NCBI GenBank assembly: GCA_943737045.1
Contig: CALSFV010000090.1
Span: forward strand, 248,001 to 312,000
DNA: 64,000 bases
Direction of reading: 5' to 3'
Source of the DNA: Parapristionchus giblindavisi
Taxonomy: Eukaryota > Nematoda > Chromadorea > Rhabditida > Diplogasteridae
This document shows, in pieces, positions 36,699 through 49,229 of this stretch. Under the pieces are notes generated by a model. The model had not been told where the DNA came from. It saw only the letters and a list, made by a program, of their open reading frames with translations, and made no database searches. A program made the translations under genes and the position numbers. How positions within the stretch are numbered: position 1 is the stretch's first letter; each line of letters starts with the position of its first letter.

Positions 36699-36822
36699 AT
36701 TATCCCGCTCTTCCATGGGGATTCTAAAAAATGAGTACTACTCATAGTTTGATCCTCTGCACGGAAATCTTTAGTAAAAGGCGAAAGATTTTCTCGGATA
36801 CTTGCAGAGGATCCAGAGAGAT
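36699..36822 (-). ncRNA. U5 snRNA gene, copy 27
   Basis: Standard U5. Confidence 0.95.
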
Positions 36823-37328
36823 CATTTTATCTGACAAATGTGTTATTTTTGGTGTGTGCGGCCCATCTCAGGCGGGTTTGGTTGCCGACCTTCTCTACAT
36901 CTCTAAGCGATCAATTTTATCGGTAGGTGCCGTGGGAATCTTACAAGAAGTGATTGATTATCTCTATATTCAAATTCCATTTCGGTCTCAAAAACAACAA
37001 AAGAATGGAAATCATGCGACTTTATTTCTGGGTTCTTGTCATTCCCAGCATCCGATCCAATCAATAAACTAATGTTGAAGTGCACATGTATCGGTAGATC
37101 AATGCACTAATTATTGTAGCAACACACAGACCCACATGAAAGTATTGTATTTGACTTATAAAGCACAGATAATACCATAAAAAGGTGTCTAACTCCGTTA
37201 TTTCTCCATCATGCCGTGGATATTTCTAGTTTAGCTTAAAAAGTAGGACAAACAGCAACAATATATATTGATTGGACGAGAAAAAAGCGATAAAAATGAC
37301 TAAAATATTTTGTAAAAATCGCAAAAGT

Positions 37329-37446
37329 GCTTACAACACCCAGGATTCCCAAGCCGTCTCCGATCCAAGTACTAACTGGGCCCACCGTTGCTTAACTTGG
37401 CAGATCGGACGGGATGCCGTGTTCTCAACGAGGTATGGTCGTAAGT
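37329..37446 (-). rRNA. 5S rRNA gene, copy 28
   Basis: Subtype B; opens the first of two identical-looking three-unit blocks. Confidence 0.96.
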
Positions 37447-37670
37447 GAGAGAGGGAGTGTGCGAGGATGGGGACAATTCTCCACTCGCGACGAGTATACG
37501 TATAGATTGAGAAAGAAAAAAAGAGGAAAAGAAAAATGAACTTTGATCTTTGATCCCTATCCTGTTCGCCAGTGCTGGTGGATCTGACATTTCTCTCTTT
37601 CTTCTGTCTGAGAAACGGAATTAGAAAATGAATTATAAATATATTCTCTCGATGTTCGCTTTTCCAATTT

Positions 37671-37795
37671 ATTATCCCGCTCTTCCATGGGGATTCTAAA
37701 AAAATGAGTACTTCTCATAGTTTGATCCTCTGCACGGAAATCTTTAGTAAAAGGCGAAAGATTTTCTCGGATACTTGCAAAGGATCCAGAGAGAT
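37671..37795 (-). ncRNA. U5 snRNA gene, copy 28
   Basis: Variant of copy 23 plus one extra U in the Sm run. Confidence 0.93.
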
Positions 37796-38301
37796 CATTT
37801 TATCTGACAAATGTGTTATTTTTGGTGTGTGCGGCCCATCTCAGGCGGGTTTGGTTGCCGACCTTCTCTACATCTCTAAGCGATCAATTTTATCGGTAGG
37901 TGCCGTGGGAATCTTACAAGAAGTGATTGATTATCTCTATATTCAAATTCCATTTCGGTCTCAAAAACAACAAAAGAATGGAAATCATGCGACTTTATTT
38001 CTGGGTTCTTGTCATTCCCAGCATCCGATCCAATCAATAAACTAATGTTGAAGTGCACATGTATCGGTAGATCAATGCACTAATTATTGTAGCAACACAC
38101 AGACCCACATGAAAGTATTGTATTTGACTTATAAAGCACAGATAATACCATAAAAAGGTGTCTAACTCCGTTATTTCTCCATCATGCCGTGGATATTTCT
38201 AGTTTAGCTTAAAAAGTAGGACAAACAGCAACAATATATATTGATTGGACGAGAAAAAAGCGATAAAAATGACTAAAATATTTTGTAAAAATCGCAAAAG
38301 T

Positions 38302-38419
38302 GCTTACAACACCCAGGATTCCCAAGCCGTCTCCGATCCAAGTACTAACTGGGCCCACCGTTGCTTAACTTGGCAGATCGGACGGGATGCCGTGTTCTCA
38401 ACGAGGTATGGTCGTAAGT
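38302..38419 (-). rRNA. 5S rRNA gene, copy 29
   Basis: Subtype B. Confidence 0.96.
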
Positions 38420-38643
38420 GAGAGAGGGAGTGTGCGAGGATGGGGACAATTCTCCACTCGCGACGAGTATACGTATAGATTGAGAAAGAAAAAAAGAGGA
38501 AAAGAAAAATGAACTTTGATCTTTGATCCCTATCCTGTTCGCCAGTGCTGGTGGATCTGACATTTCTCTCTTTCTTCTGTCTGAGAAACGGAATTAGAAA
38601 ATGAATTATAAATATATTCTCTCGATGTTCGCTTTTCCAATTT

Positions 38644-38767
38644 ATTATCCCGCTCTTCCATGGGGATTCTAAAAAATGAGTACTACTCATAGTTTGATCC
38701 TCTGCACGGAAATCTTTAGTAAAAGGCGAAAGATTTTCTCGGATACTTGCAGAGGATCCAGAGAGAT
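38644..38767 (-). ncRNA. U5 snRNA gene, copy 29
   Basis: Standard U5. Confidence 0.95.
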
Positions 38768-39273
38768 CATTTTATCTGACAAATGTGTTATTTTTGGTGT
38801 GTGCGGCCCATCTCAGGCGGGTTTGGTTGCCGACCTTCTCTACATCTCTAAGCGATCAATTTTATCGGTAGGTGCCGTGGGAATCTTACAAGAAGTGATT
38901 GATTATCTCTATATTCAAATTCCATTTCGGTCTCAAAAACAACAAAAGAATGGAAATCATGCGACTTTATTTCTGGGTTCTTGTCATTCCCAGCATCCGA
39001 TCCAATCAATAAACTAATGTTGAAGTGCACATGTATCGGTAGATCAATGCACTAATTATTGTAGCAACACACAGACCCACATGAAAGTATTGTATTTGAC
39101 TTATAAAGCACAGATAATACCATAAAAAGGTGTCTAACTCCGTTATTTCTCCATCATGCCGTGGATATTTCTAGTTTAGCTTAAAAAGTAGGACAAACAG
39201 CAACAATATATATTGATTGGACGAGAAAAAAGCGATAAAAATGACTAAAATATTTTGTAAAAATCGCAAAAGT

Positions 39274-39391
39274 GCTTACAACACCCAGGATTCCCAAGCC
39301 GTCTCCGATCCAAGTACTAACTGGGCCCACCGTTGCTTAACTTGGCAGATCGGACGGGATGCCGTGTTCTCAACGAGGTATGGTCGTAAGC
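39274..39391 (-). rRNA. 5S rRNA gene, copy 30
   Basis: Subtype A. Confidence 0.97.
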
Positions 39392-39615
39392 GAGAGAGGG
39401 AGTGTGCGAGGATGGGGACAATTCTCCACTCGCGACGAGTAAACGTATAGATTGAGAAAGAAAAAAAGAGGAAAAGAAAAATGAACTTTGATCTTTGATC
39501 CCTATCCTGTTCGCCAGTGCTGGTGGATCTGACATTTCTCTCTTTCTTCTGTCTGAGAAACGGAATTAGAAAATGAATTATAAATATATTCTCTCGATGT
39601 TCGCTTTTCCAATTT

Positions 39616-39739
39616 ATTATCCCGCTCTTCCATGGGGATTCTAAAAAATGAGTACTACTCATAGTTTGATCCTCTGCACGGAAATCTTTAGTAAAAGGCG
39701 AAAGATTTTCTCGGATACTTGCAGAGGATCCAGAGAGAT
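39616..39739 (-). ncRNA. U5 snRNA gene, copy 30
   Basis: Standard U5. Confidence 0.95.
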
Positions 39740-40245
39740 CATTTTATCTGACAAATGTGTTATTTTTGGTGTGTGCGGCCCATCTCAGGCGGGTTTGGTT
39801 GCCGACCTTCTCTACATCTCTAAGCGATCAATTTTATCGGTAGGTGCCGTGGGAATCTTACAAGAAGTGATTGATTATCTCTATATTCAAATTCCATTTC
39901 GGTCTCAAAAACAACAAAAGAATGGAAATCATGCGACTTTATTTCTGGGTTCTTGTCATTCCCAGCATCCGATCCAATCAATAAACTAATGTTGAAGTGC
40001 ACATGTATCGGTAGATCAATGCACTAATTATTGTAGCAACACACAGACCCACATGAAAGTATTGTATTTGACTTATAAAGCACAGATAATACCATAAAAA
40101 GGTGTCTAACTCCGTTATTTCTCCATCATGCCGTGGATATTTCTAGTTTAGCTTAAAAAGTAGGACAAACAGCAACAATATATATTGATTGGACGAGAAA
40201 AAAGCGATAAAAATGACTAAAATATTTTGTAAAAATCGCAAAAGT

Positions 40246-40363
40246 GCTTACAACACCCAGGATTCCCAAGCCGTCTCCGATCCAAGTACTAACTGGGCCC
40301 ACCGTTGCTTAACTTGGCAGATCGGACGGGATGCCGTGTTCTCAACGAGGTATGGTCGTAAGT
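40246..40363 (-). rRNA. 5S rRNA gene, copy 31
   Basis: Subtype B; opens the second three-unit block. Confidence 0.96.
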
Positions 40364-40587
40364 GAGAGAGGGAGTGTGCGAGGATGGGGACAATTCTCCA
40401 CTCGCGACGAGTATACGTATAGATTGAGAAAGAAAAAAAGAGGAAAAGAAAAATGAACTTTGATCTTTGATCCCTATCCTGTTCGCCAGTGCTGGTGGAT
40501 CTGACATTTCTCTCTTTCTTCTGTCTGAGAAACGGAATTAGAAAATGAATTATAAATATATTCTCTCGATGTTCGCTTTTCCAATTT

Positions 40588-40712
40588 ATTATCCCGCTCT
40601 TCCATGGGGATTCTAAAAAAATGAGTACTTCTCATAGTTTGATCCTCTGCACGGAAATCTTTAGTAAAAGGCGAAAGATTTTCTCGGATACTTGCAAAGG
40701 ATCCAGAGAGAT
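40588..40712 (-). ncRNA. U5 snRNA gene, copy 31
   Basis: Same variant combination as copy 28, including the extra U. Confidence 0.93.
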
Positions 40713-41218
40713 CATTTTATCTGACAAATGTGTTATTTTTGGTGTGTGCGGCCCATCTCAGGCGGGTTTGGTTGCCGACCTTCTCTACATCTCTAAGCGA
40801 TCAATTTTATCGGTAGGTGCCGTGGGAATCTTACAAGAAGTGATTGATTATCTCTATATTCAAATTCCATTTCGGTCTCAAAAACAACAAAAGAATGGAA
40901 ATCATGCGACTTTATTTCTGGGTTCTTGTCATTCCCAGCATCCGATCCAATCAATAAACTAATGTTGAAGTGCACATGTATCGGTAGATCAATGCACTAA
41001 TTATTGTAGCAACACACAGACCCACATGAAAGTATTGTATTTGACTTATAAAGCACAGATAATACCATAAAAAGGTGTCTAACTCCGTTATTTCTCCATC
41101 ATGCCGTGGATATTTCTAGTTTAGCTTAAAAAGTAGGACAAACAGCAACAATATATATTGATTGGACGAGAAAAAAGCGATAAAAATGACTAAAATATTT
41201 TGTAAAAATCGCAAAAGT

Positions 41219-41336
41219 GCTTACAACACCCAGGATTCCCAAGCCGTCTCCGATCCAAGTACTAACTGGGCCCACCGTTGCTTAACTTGGCAGATCGGAC
41301 GGGATGCCGTGTTCTCAACGAGGTATGGTCGTAAGT
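41219..41336 (-). rRNA. 5S rRNA gene, copy 32
   Basis: Subtype B. Confidence 0.96.
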
Positions 41337-41560
41337 GAGAGAGGGAGTGTGCGAGGATGGGGACAATTCTCCACTCGCGACGAGTATACGTATAGATTGA
41401 GAAAGAAAAAAAGAGGAAAAGAAAAATGAACTTTGATCTTTGATCCCTATCCTGTTCGCCAGTGCTGGTGGATCTGACATTTCTCTCTTTCTTCTGTCTG
41501 AGAAACGGAATTAGAAAATGAATTATAAATATATTCTCTCGATGTTCGCTTTTCCAATTT

Positions 41561-41684
41561 ATTATCCCGCTCTTCCATGGGGATTCTAAAAAATGAGTAC
41601 TACTCATAGTTTGATCCTCTGCACGGAAATCTTTAGTAAAAGGCGAAAGATTTTCTCGGATACTTGCAGAGGATCCAGAGAGAT
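41561..41684 (-). ncRNA. U5 snRNA gene, copy 32
   Basis: Standard U5. Confidence 0.95.
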
Positions 41685-42190
41685 CATTTTATCTGACAAA
41701 TGTGTTATTTTTGGTGTGTGCGGCCCATCTCAGGCGGGTTTGGTTGCCGACCTTCTCTACATCTCTAAGCGATCAATTTTATCGGTAGGTGCCGTGGGAA
41801 TCTTACAAGAAGTGATTGATTATCTCTATATTCAAATTCCATTTCGGTCTCAAAAACAACAAAAGAATGGAAATCATGCGACTTTATTTCTGGGTTCTTG
41901 TCATTCCCAGCATCCGATCCAATCAATAAACTAATGTTGAAGTGCACATGTATCGGTAGATCAATGCACTAATTATTGTAGCAACACACAGACCCACATG
42001 AAAGTATTGTATTTGACTTATAAAGCACAGATAATACCATAAAAAGGTGTCTAACTCCGTTATTTCTCCATCATGCCGTGGATATTTCTAGTTTAGCTTA
42101 AAAAGTAGGACAAACAGCAACAATATATATTGATTGGACGAGAAAAAAGCGATAAAAATGACTAAAATATTTTGTAAAAATCGCAAAAGT

Positions 42191-42308
42191 GCTTACAACA
42201 CCCAGGATTCCCAAGCCGTCTCCGATCCAAGTACTAACTGGGCCCACCGTTGCTTAACTTGGCAGATCGGACGGGATGCCGTGTTCTCAACGAGGTATGG
42301 TCGTAAGC
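42191..42308 (-). rRNA. 5S rRNA gene, copy 33
   Basis: Subtype A. Confidence 0.97.
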
Positions 42309-42532
42309 GAGAGAGGGAGTGTGCGAGGATGGGGACAATTCTCCACTCGCGACGAGTAAACGTATAGATTGAGAAAGAAAAAAAGAGGAAAAGAAAAATG
42401 AACTTTGATCTTTGATCCCTATCCTGTTCGCCAGTGCTGGTGGATCTGACATTTCTCTCTTTCTTCTGTCTGAGAAACGGAATTAGAAAATGAATTATAA
42501 ATATATTCTCTCGATGTTCGCTTTTCCAATTT

Positions 42533-42656
42533 ATTATCCCGCTCTTCCATGGGGATTCTAAAAAATGAGTACTACTCATAGTTTGATCCTCTGCACGGAA
42601 ATCTTTAGTAAAAGGCGAAAGATTTTCTCGGATACTTGCAGAGGATCCAGAGAGAT
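42533..42656 (-). ncRNA. U5 snRNA gene, copy 33
   Basis: Standard U5. Confidence 0.95.
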
Positions 42657-43162
42657 CATTTTATCTGACAAATGTGTTATTTTTGGTGTGTGCGGCCCAT
42701 CTCAGGCGGGTTTGGTTGCCGACCTTCTCTACATCTCTAAGCGATCAATTTTATCGGTAGGTGCCGTGGGAATCTTACAAGAAGTGATTGATTATCTCTA
42801 TATTCAAATTCCATTTCGGTCTCAAAAACAACAAAAGAATGGAAATCATGCGACTTTATTTCTGGGTTCTTGTCATTCCCAGCATCCGATCCAATCAATA
42901 AACTAATGTTGAAGTGCACATGTATCGGTAGATCAATGCACTAATTATTGTAGCAACACACAGACCCACATGAAAGTATTGTATTTGACTTATAAAGCAC
43001 AGATAATACCATAAAAAGGTGTCTAACTCCGTTATTTCTCCATCATGCCGTGGATATTTCTAGTTTAGCTTAAAAAGTAGGACAAACAGCAACAATATAT
43101 ATTGATTGGACGAGAAAAAAGCGATAAAAATGACTAAAATATTTTGTAAAAATCGCAAAAGT

Positions 43163-43280
43163 GCTTACAACACCCAGGATTCCCAAGCCGTCTCCGATCC
43201 AAGTACTAACTGGGCCCACCGTTGCTTAACTTGGCAGATCGGACGGGATGCCGTGTTCTCAACGAGGTATGGTCGTAAGT
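43163..43280 (-). rRNA. 5S rRNA gene, copy 34
   Basis: Subtype B. Confidence 0.96.
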
Positions 43281-43504
43281 GAGAGAGGGAGTGTGCGAGG
43301 ATGGGGACAATTCTCCACTCGCGACGAGTATACGTATAGATTGAGAAAGAAAAAAAGAGGAAAAGAAAAATGAACTTTGATCTTTGATCCCTATCCTGTT
43401 CGCCAGTGCTGGTGGATCTGACATTTCTCTCTTTCTTCTGTCTGAGAAACGGAATTAGAAAATGAATTATAAATATATTCTCTCGATGTTCGCTTTTCCA
43501 ATTT

Positions 43505-43628
43505 ATTATCCCGCTCTTCCATGGGGATTCTAAAAAATGAGTACTACTCATAGTTTGATCCTCTGCACGGAAATCTTTAGTAAAAGGCGAAAGATTTTCT
43601 CGGATACTTGCAGAGGATCCAGAGAGAT
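43505..43628 (-). ncRNA. U5 snRNA gene, copy 34
   Basis: Standard U5. Confidence 0.95.
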
Positions 43629-44134
43629 CATTTTATCTGACAAATGTGTTATTTTTGGTGTGTGCGGCCCATCTCAGGCGGGTTTGGTTGCCGACCTTCT
43701 CTACATCTCTAAGCGATCAATTTTATCGGTAGGTGCCGTGGGAATCTTACAAGAAGTGATTGATTATCTCTATATTCAAATTCCATTTCGGTCTCAAAAA
43801 CAACAAAAGAATGGAAATCATGCGACTTTATTTCTGGGTTCTTGTCATTCCCAGCATCCGATCCAATCAATAAACTAATGTTGAAGTGCACATGTATCGG
43901 TAGATCAATGCACTAATTATTGTAGCAACACACAGACCCACATGAAAGTATTGTATTTGACTTATAAAGCACAGATAATACCATAAAAAGGTGTCTAACT
44001 CCGTTATTTCTCCATCATGCCGTGGATATTTCTAGTTTAGCTTAAAAAGTAGGACAAACAGCAACAATATATATTGATTGGACGAGAAAAAAGCGATAAA
44101 AATGACTAAAATATTTTGTAAAAATCGCAAAAGT

Positions 44135-44252
44135 GCTTACAACACCCAGGATTCCCAAGCCGTCTCCGATCCAAGTACTAACTGGGCCCACCGTTGCTTA
44201 ACTTGGCAGATCGGACGGGATGCCGTGTTCTCAACGAGGTATGGTCGTAAGT
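44135..44252 (-). rRNA. 5S rRNA gene, copy 35
   Basis: Subtype B. Confidence 0.96.
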
Positions 44253-44476
44253 GAGAGAGGGAGTGTGCGAGGATGGGGACAATTCTCCACTCGCGACGAG
44301 TATACGTATAGATTGAGAAAGAAAAAAAGAGGAAAAGAAAAATGAACTTTGATCTTTGATCCCTATCCTGTTCGCCAGTGCTGGTGGATCTGACATTTCT
44401 CTCTTTCTTCTGTCTGAGAAACGGAATTAGAAAATGAATTATAAATATATTCTCTCGATGTTCGCTTTTCCAATTT

Positions 44477-44601
44477 ATTATCCCGCTCTTCCATGGGGAT
44501 TCTAAAAAATGAGTACTACTCATAGTTTGATCCTCTGCACGGAAATCTTTAGTAAAAGGCGAAAGATTTTTCTCGGATACTTGCAGAGGATCCAGAGAGA
44601 T
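44477..44601 (-). ncRNA. U5 snRNA gene, copy 35
   Basis: One extra A on the 5' side of the loop I stem (gagaaaaatctttcg). Confidence 0.93.
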
Positions 44602-45107
44602 CATTTTATCTGACAAATGTGTTATTTTTGGTGTGTGCGGCCCATCTCAGGCGGGTTTGGTTGCCGACCTTCTCTACATCTCTAAGCGATCAATTTTATC
44701 GGTAGGTGCCGTGGGAATCTTACAAGAAGTGATTGATTATCTCTATATTCAAATTCCATTTCGGTCTCAAAAACAACAAAAGAATGGAAATCATGCGACT
44801 TTATTTCTGGGTTCTTGTCATTCCCAGCATCCGATCCAATCAATAAACTAATGTTGAAGTGCACATGTATCGGTAGATCAATGCACTAATTATTGTAGCA
44901 ACACACAGACCCACATGAAAGTATTGTATTTGACTTATAAAGCACAGATAATACCATAAAAAGGTGTCTAACTCCGTTATTTCTCCATCATGCCGTGGAT
45001 ATTTCTAGTTTAGCTTAAAAAGTAGGACAAACAGCAACAATATATATTGATTGGACGAGAAAAAAGCGATAAAAATGACTAAAATATTTTGTAAAAATCG
45101 CAAAAGT

Positions 45108-45225
45108 GCTTACAACACCCAGGATTCCCAAGCCGTCTCCGATCCAAGTACTAACTGGGCCCACCGTTGCTTAACTTGGCAGATCGGACGGGATGCCGTG
45201 TTCTCAACGAGGTATGGTCGTAAGT
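45108..45225 (-). rRNA. 5S rRNA gene, copy 36
   Basis: Subtype B. Confidence 0.96.
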
Positions 45226-45449
45226 GAGAGAGGGAGTGTGCGAGGATGGGGACAATTCTCCACTCGCGACGAGTATACGTATAGATTGAGAAAGAAAAAA
45301 AGAGGAAAAGAAAAATGAACTTTGATCTTTGATCCCTATCCTGTTCGCCAGTGCTGGTGGATCTGACATTTCTCTCTTTCTTCTGTCTGAGAAACGGAAT
45401 TAGAAAATGAATTATAAATATATTCTCTCGATGTTCGCTTTTCCAATTT

Positions 45450-45574
45450 ATTATCCCGCTCTTCCATGGGGATTCTAAAAAATGAGTACTACTCATAGTT
45501 TGATCCTCTGCACGGAAATCTTTAGTAAAAGGCGAAAGATTTTTCTCGGATACTTGCAGAGGATCCAGAGAGAT
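45450..45574 (-). ncRNA. U5 snRNA gene, copy 36
   Basis: Same extra A as copy 35: a direct tandem duplicate. Confidence 0.93.
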
Positions 45575-46080
45575 CATTTTATCTGACAAATGTGTTATTT
45601 TTGGTGTGTGCGGCCCATCTCAGGCGGGTTTGGTTGCCGACCTTCTCTACATCTCTAAGCGATCAATTTTATCGGTAGGTGCCGTGGGAATCTTACAAGA
45701 AGTGATTGATTATCTCTATATTCAAATTCCATTTCGGTCTCAAAAACAACAAAAGAATGGAAATCATGCGACTTTATTTCTGGGTTCTTGTCATTCCCAG
45801 CATCCGATCCAATCAATAAACTAATGTTGAAGTGCACATGTATCGGTAGATCAATGCACTAATTATTGTAGCAACACACAGACCCACATGAAAGTATTGT
45901 ATTTGACTTATAAAGCACAGATAATACCATAAAAAGGTGTCTAACTCCGTTATTTCTCCATCATGCCGTGGATATTTCTAGTTTAGCTTAAAAAGTAGGA
46001 CAAACAGCAACAATATATATTGATTGGACGAGAAAAAAGCGATAAAAATGACTAAAATATTTTGTAAACATCGCAAAAGT

Positions 46081-46198
46081 GCTTACAACACCCAGGATTC
46101 CCAAGCCGTCTCCGATCCAAGTACTAACTGGGCCCACCTTTGCTTAACTTGGCAGATCGGACGGGATGCTGGGTTCTCAACGAGGTATGGTCGTAAGC
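46081..46198 (-). rRNA. 5S rRNA gene, copy 37
   Basis: Subtype C with a further change (cccagcatcc for cacggcatcc) and B-type spacer gtatacg. Confidence 0.92.
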
Positions 46199-46422
46199 GA
46201 GAGAGGGAGTGTGCGAGGATGGGGACAATTCTCCACTCGCGACGAGTATACGTATAGATTGAGAAAGAAAAAAAGAGGAAAAGAAAAATGAACTTTGATC
46301 TTTGATCCCTATCCTGTTCGCCAGTGCTGGTGGATCTGACATTTCTCTCTTTCTTCTGTCTGAGAAACGGAATTAGAAAATGAATTATAAATATATTCTC
46401 TCGATGTTCGCTTTTCCAATTT

Positions 46423-46546
46423 ATTATCCCGCTCTTCCATGGGGATTCTAAAAAATGAGTACTTCTCATAGTTTGATCCTCTGCACGGAAATCTTTAGTA
46501 AAAGGCGAAAGATTTTCTCGGATACTTGCAAAGGATCCAGAGAGAT
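46423..46546 (-). ncRNA. U5 snRNA gene, copy 37
   Basis: Same hairpin and wobble variant as copy 23. Confidence 0.94.
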
Positions 46547-47052
46547 CATTTTATCTGACAAATGTGTTATTTTTGGTGTGTGCGGCCCATCTCAGGCGGG
46601 TTTGGTTGCCGACCTTCTCTACATCTCTAAGCGATCAATTTTATCGGTAGGTGCCGTGGGAATCTTACAAGAAGTGATTGATTATCTCTATATTCAAATT
46701 CCATTTCGGTCTCAAAAACAACAAAAGAATGGAAATCATGCGACTTTATTTCTGGGTTCTTGTCATTCCCAGCATCCGATCCAATCAATAAACTAATGTT
46801 GAAGTGCACATGTATCGGTAGATCAATGCACTAATTATTGTAGCAACACACAGACCCACATGAAAGTATTGTATTTGACTTATAAAGCACAGATAATACC
46901 ATAAAAAGGTGTCTAACTCCGTTATTTCTCCATCATGCCGTGGATATTTCTAGTTTAGCTTAAAAAGTAGGACAAACAGCAACAATATATATTGATTGGA
47001 CGAGAAAAAAGCGATAAAAATGACTAAAATATTTTGTAAAAATCGCAAAAGT

Positions 47053-47287
47053 GCTTACAACACCCAGGATTCCCAAGCCGTCTCCGATCCAAGTACTAAC
47101 TGGGCCCACCGTTGCTTAAAGGGACCGAAACCTCTGTCAACGGTCTCTTCAACGGTCTACGCTCTCTAGTTGTTAGAGAACAGAGAAATAGTGTGCGCAA
47201 TGAAGAGGCTATTGAGAGAGGTCACTGTCCCTTTAACTTGGCAGATCGGACGGGATGCCGTGTTCTCAACGAGGTATGGTCGTAAGT
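47053..47287 (-). pseudogene. 5S rRNA copy 38, interrupted by a 113-bp element
   Basis: A subtype B 5S copy is split at the TTAA of its box A region. The two halves flank the element and 4 duplicated bases. The internal promoter and the RNA are both disrupted, so this copy should be dead. Confidence 0.95.
47120..47232. mobile_element. 113-bp foldback MITE inserted in 5S copy 38
   Basis: Ends read AGGGACCGAAACCTCTGTCA (left) and, inward from the right, AGGGACAGTGACCTCTCTCA. It is flanked by TTAA on both sides (47116-47119, 47233-47236), where normal 5S has one TTAA. Similarity between arms extends imperfectly to about 35 bp, so the whole element can fold back. TTAA fits a piggyBac-like MITE. 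A Tc1/mariner-like reading (TA duplication, element two bases longer with AAGGGAC ends) fits equally well. Confidence 0.9.
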
Positions 47288-47511
47288 GAGAGAGGGAGTG
47301 TGCGAGGATGGGGACAATTCTCCACTCGCGACGAGTATACGTATAGATTGAGAAAGAAAAAAAGAGGAAAAGAAAAATGAACTTTGATCTTTGATCCCTA
47401 TCCTGTTCGCCAGTGCTGGTGGATCTGACATTTCTCTCTTTCTTCTGTCTGAGAAACGGAATTAGAAAATGAATTATAAATATATTCTCTCGATGTTCGC
47501 TTTTCCAATTT

Positions 47512-47635
47512 ATTATCCCGCTCTTCCATGGGGATTCTAAAAAATGAGTACTACTCATAGTTTGATCCTCTGCACGGAAATCTTTAGTAAAAGGCGAAAG
47601 ATTTTCTCGGATACTTGCAGAGGATCCAGAGAGAT
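47512..47635 (-). ncRNA. U5 snRNA gene, copy 38
   Basis: Standard U5; its downstream 5S is the interrupted copy 38. Confidence 0.95.
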
Positions 47636-48141
47636 CATTTTATCTGACAAATGTGTTATTTTTGGTGTGTGCGGCCCATCTCAGGCGGGTTTGGTTGCCG
47701 ACCTTCTCTACATCTCTAAGCGATCAATTTTATCGGTAGGTGCCGTGGGAATCTTACAAGAAGTGATTGATTATCTCTATATTCAAATTCCATTTCGGTC
47801 TCAAAAACAACAAAAGAATGGAAATCATGCGACTTTATTTCTGGGTTCTTGTCATTCCCAGCATCCGATCCAATCAATAAACTAATGTTGAAGTGCACAT
47901 GTATCGGTAGATCAATGCACTAATTATTGTAGCAACACACAGACCCACATGAAAGTATTGTATTTGACTTATAAAGCACAGATAATACCATAAAAAGGTG
48001 TCTAACTCCGTTATTTCTCCATCATGCCGTGGATATTTCTAGTTTAGCTTAAAAAGTAGGACAAACAGCAACAATATATATTGATTGGACGAGAAAAAAG
48101 CGATAAAAATGACTAAAATATTTTGTAAAAATCGCAAAAGT

Positions 48142-48259
48142 GCTTACAACACCCAGGATTCCCAAGCCGTCTCCGATCCAAGTACTAACTGGGCCCACCG
48201 TTGCTTAACTTGGCAGATCGGACGGGATGCCGTGTTCTCAACGAGGTATGGTCGTAAGC
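48142..48259 (-). rRNA. 5S rRNA gene, copy 39
   Basis: Subtype A. Confidence 0.97.
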
Positions 48260-48482
48260 GAGAGAGGGAGTGTGCGAGGATGGGGACAATTCTCCACTCG
48301 CGACGAGTAAACGTATAGATTGAGAAAGAAAAAAAGAGGAAAAGAAAAATGAACTTTGATCTTTGATCCCTATCCTGTTCGCCAGTGCTGGTGGATCTGA
48401 CATTTCTCTCTTTCTTCTGTCTGAGAAACGGAATTAGAAAATGAATTATAAATATATTCTCTCGATGTTCGCTTTTCCAATT

Positions 48483-48606
48483 ATTATCCCGCTCTTCCAT
48501 GGGGATTCTAAAAAATGAGTACTACTCATAGTTTGATCCTCTGCACGGAAATCTTTAGTAAAAGGCGAAAGATTTTCTCGGATACTTGCAGAGGATCCAG
48601 AGAGAT
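48483..48606 (-). ncRNA. U5 snRNA gene, copy 39
   Basis: Standard U5; one T missing in the 3' flank. Confidence 0.95.
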
Positions 48607-49111
48607 CATTTTATCTGACAAATGTGTTATTTTTGGTGTGTGCGGCCCATCTCAGGCGGGTTTGGTTGCCGACCTTCTCTACATCTCTAAGCGATCAATT
48701 TTATCGGTAGGTGCCGTGGGAATCTTACAAGAAGTGATTGATTATCTCTATATTCAAATTCCATTTCGGTCTCAAAACAACAAAAGAATGGAAATCATGC
48801 GACTTTATTTCTGGGTTCTTGTCATTCCCAGCATCCGATCCAATCAATAAACTAATGTTGAAGTGCACATGTATCGGTAGATCAATGCACTAATTATTGT
48901 AGCAACACACAGACCCACATGAAAGTATTGTATTTGACTTATAAAGCACAGATAATACCATAAAAAGGTGTCTAACTCCGTTATTTCTCCATCATGCCGT
49001 GGATATTTCTAGTTTAGCTTAAAAAGTAGGACAAACAGCAACAATATATATTGATTGGACGAGAAAAAAGCGATAAAAATGACTAAAATATTTTGTAAAA
49101 ATCGCAAAAGT

Positions 49112-49229
49112 GCTTACAACACCCAGGATTCCCAAGCCGTCTCCGATCCAAGTACTAACTGGGCCCACCGTTGCTTAACTTGGCAGATCGGACGGGATGC
49201 CGTGTTCTCAACGAGGTATGGTCGTAAGC
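49112..49229 (-). rRNA. 5S rRNA gene, copy 40
   Basis: Subtype A. Confidence 0.97.
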
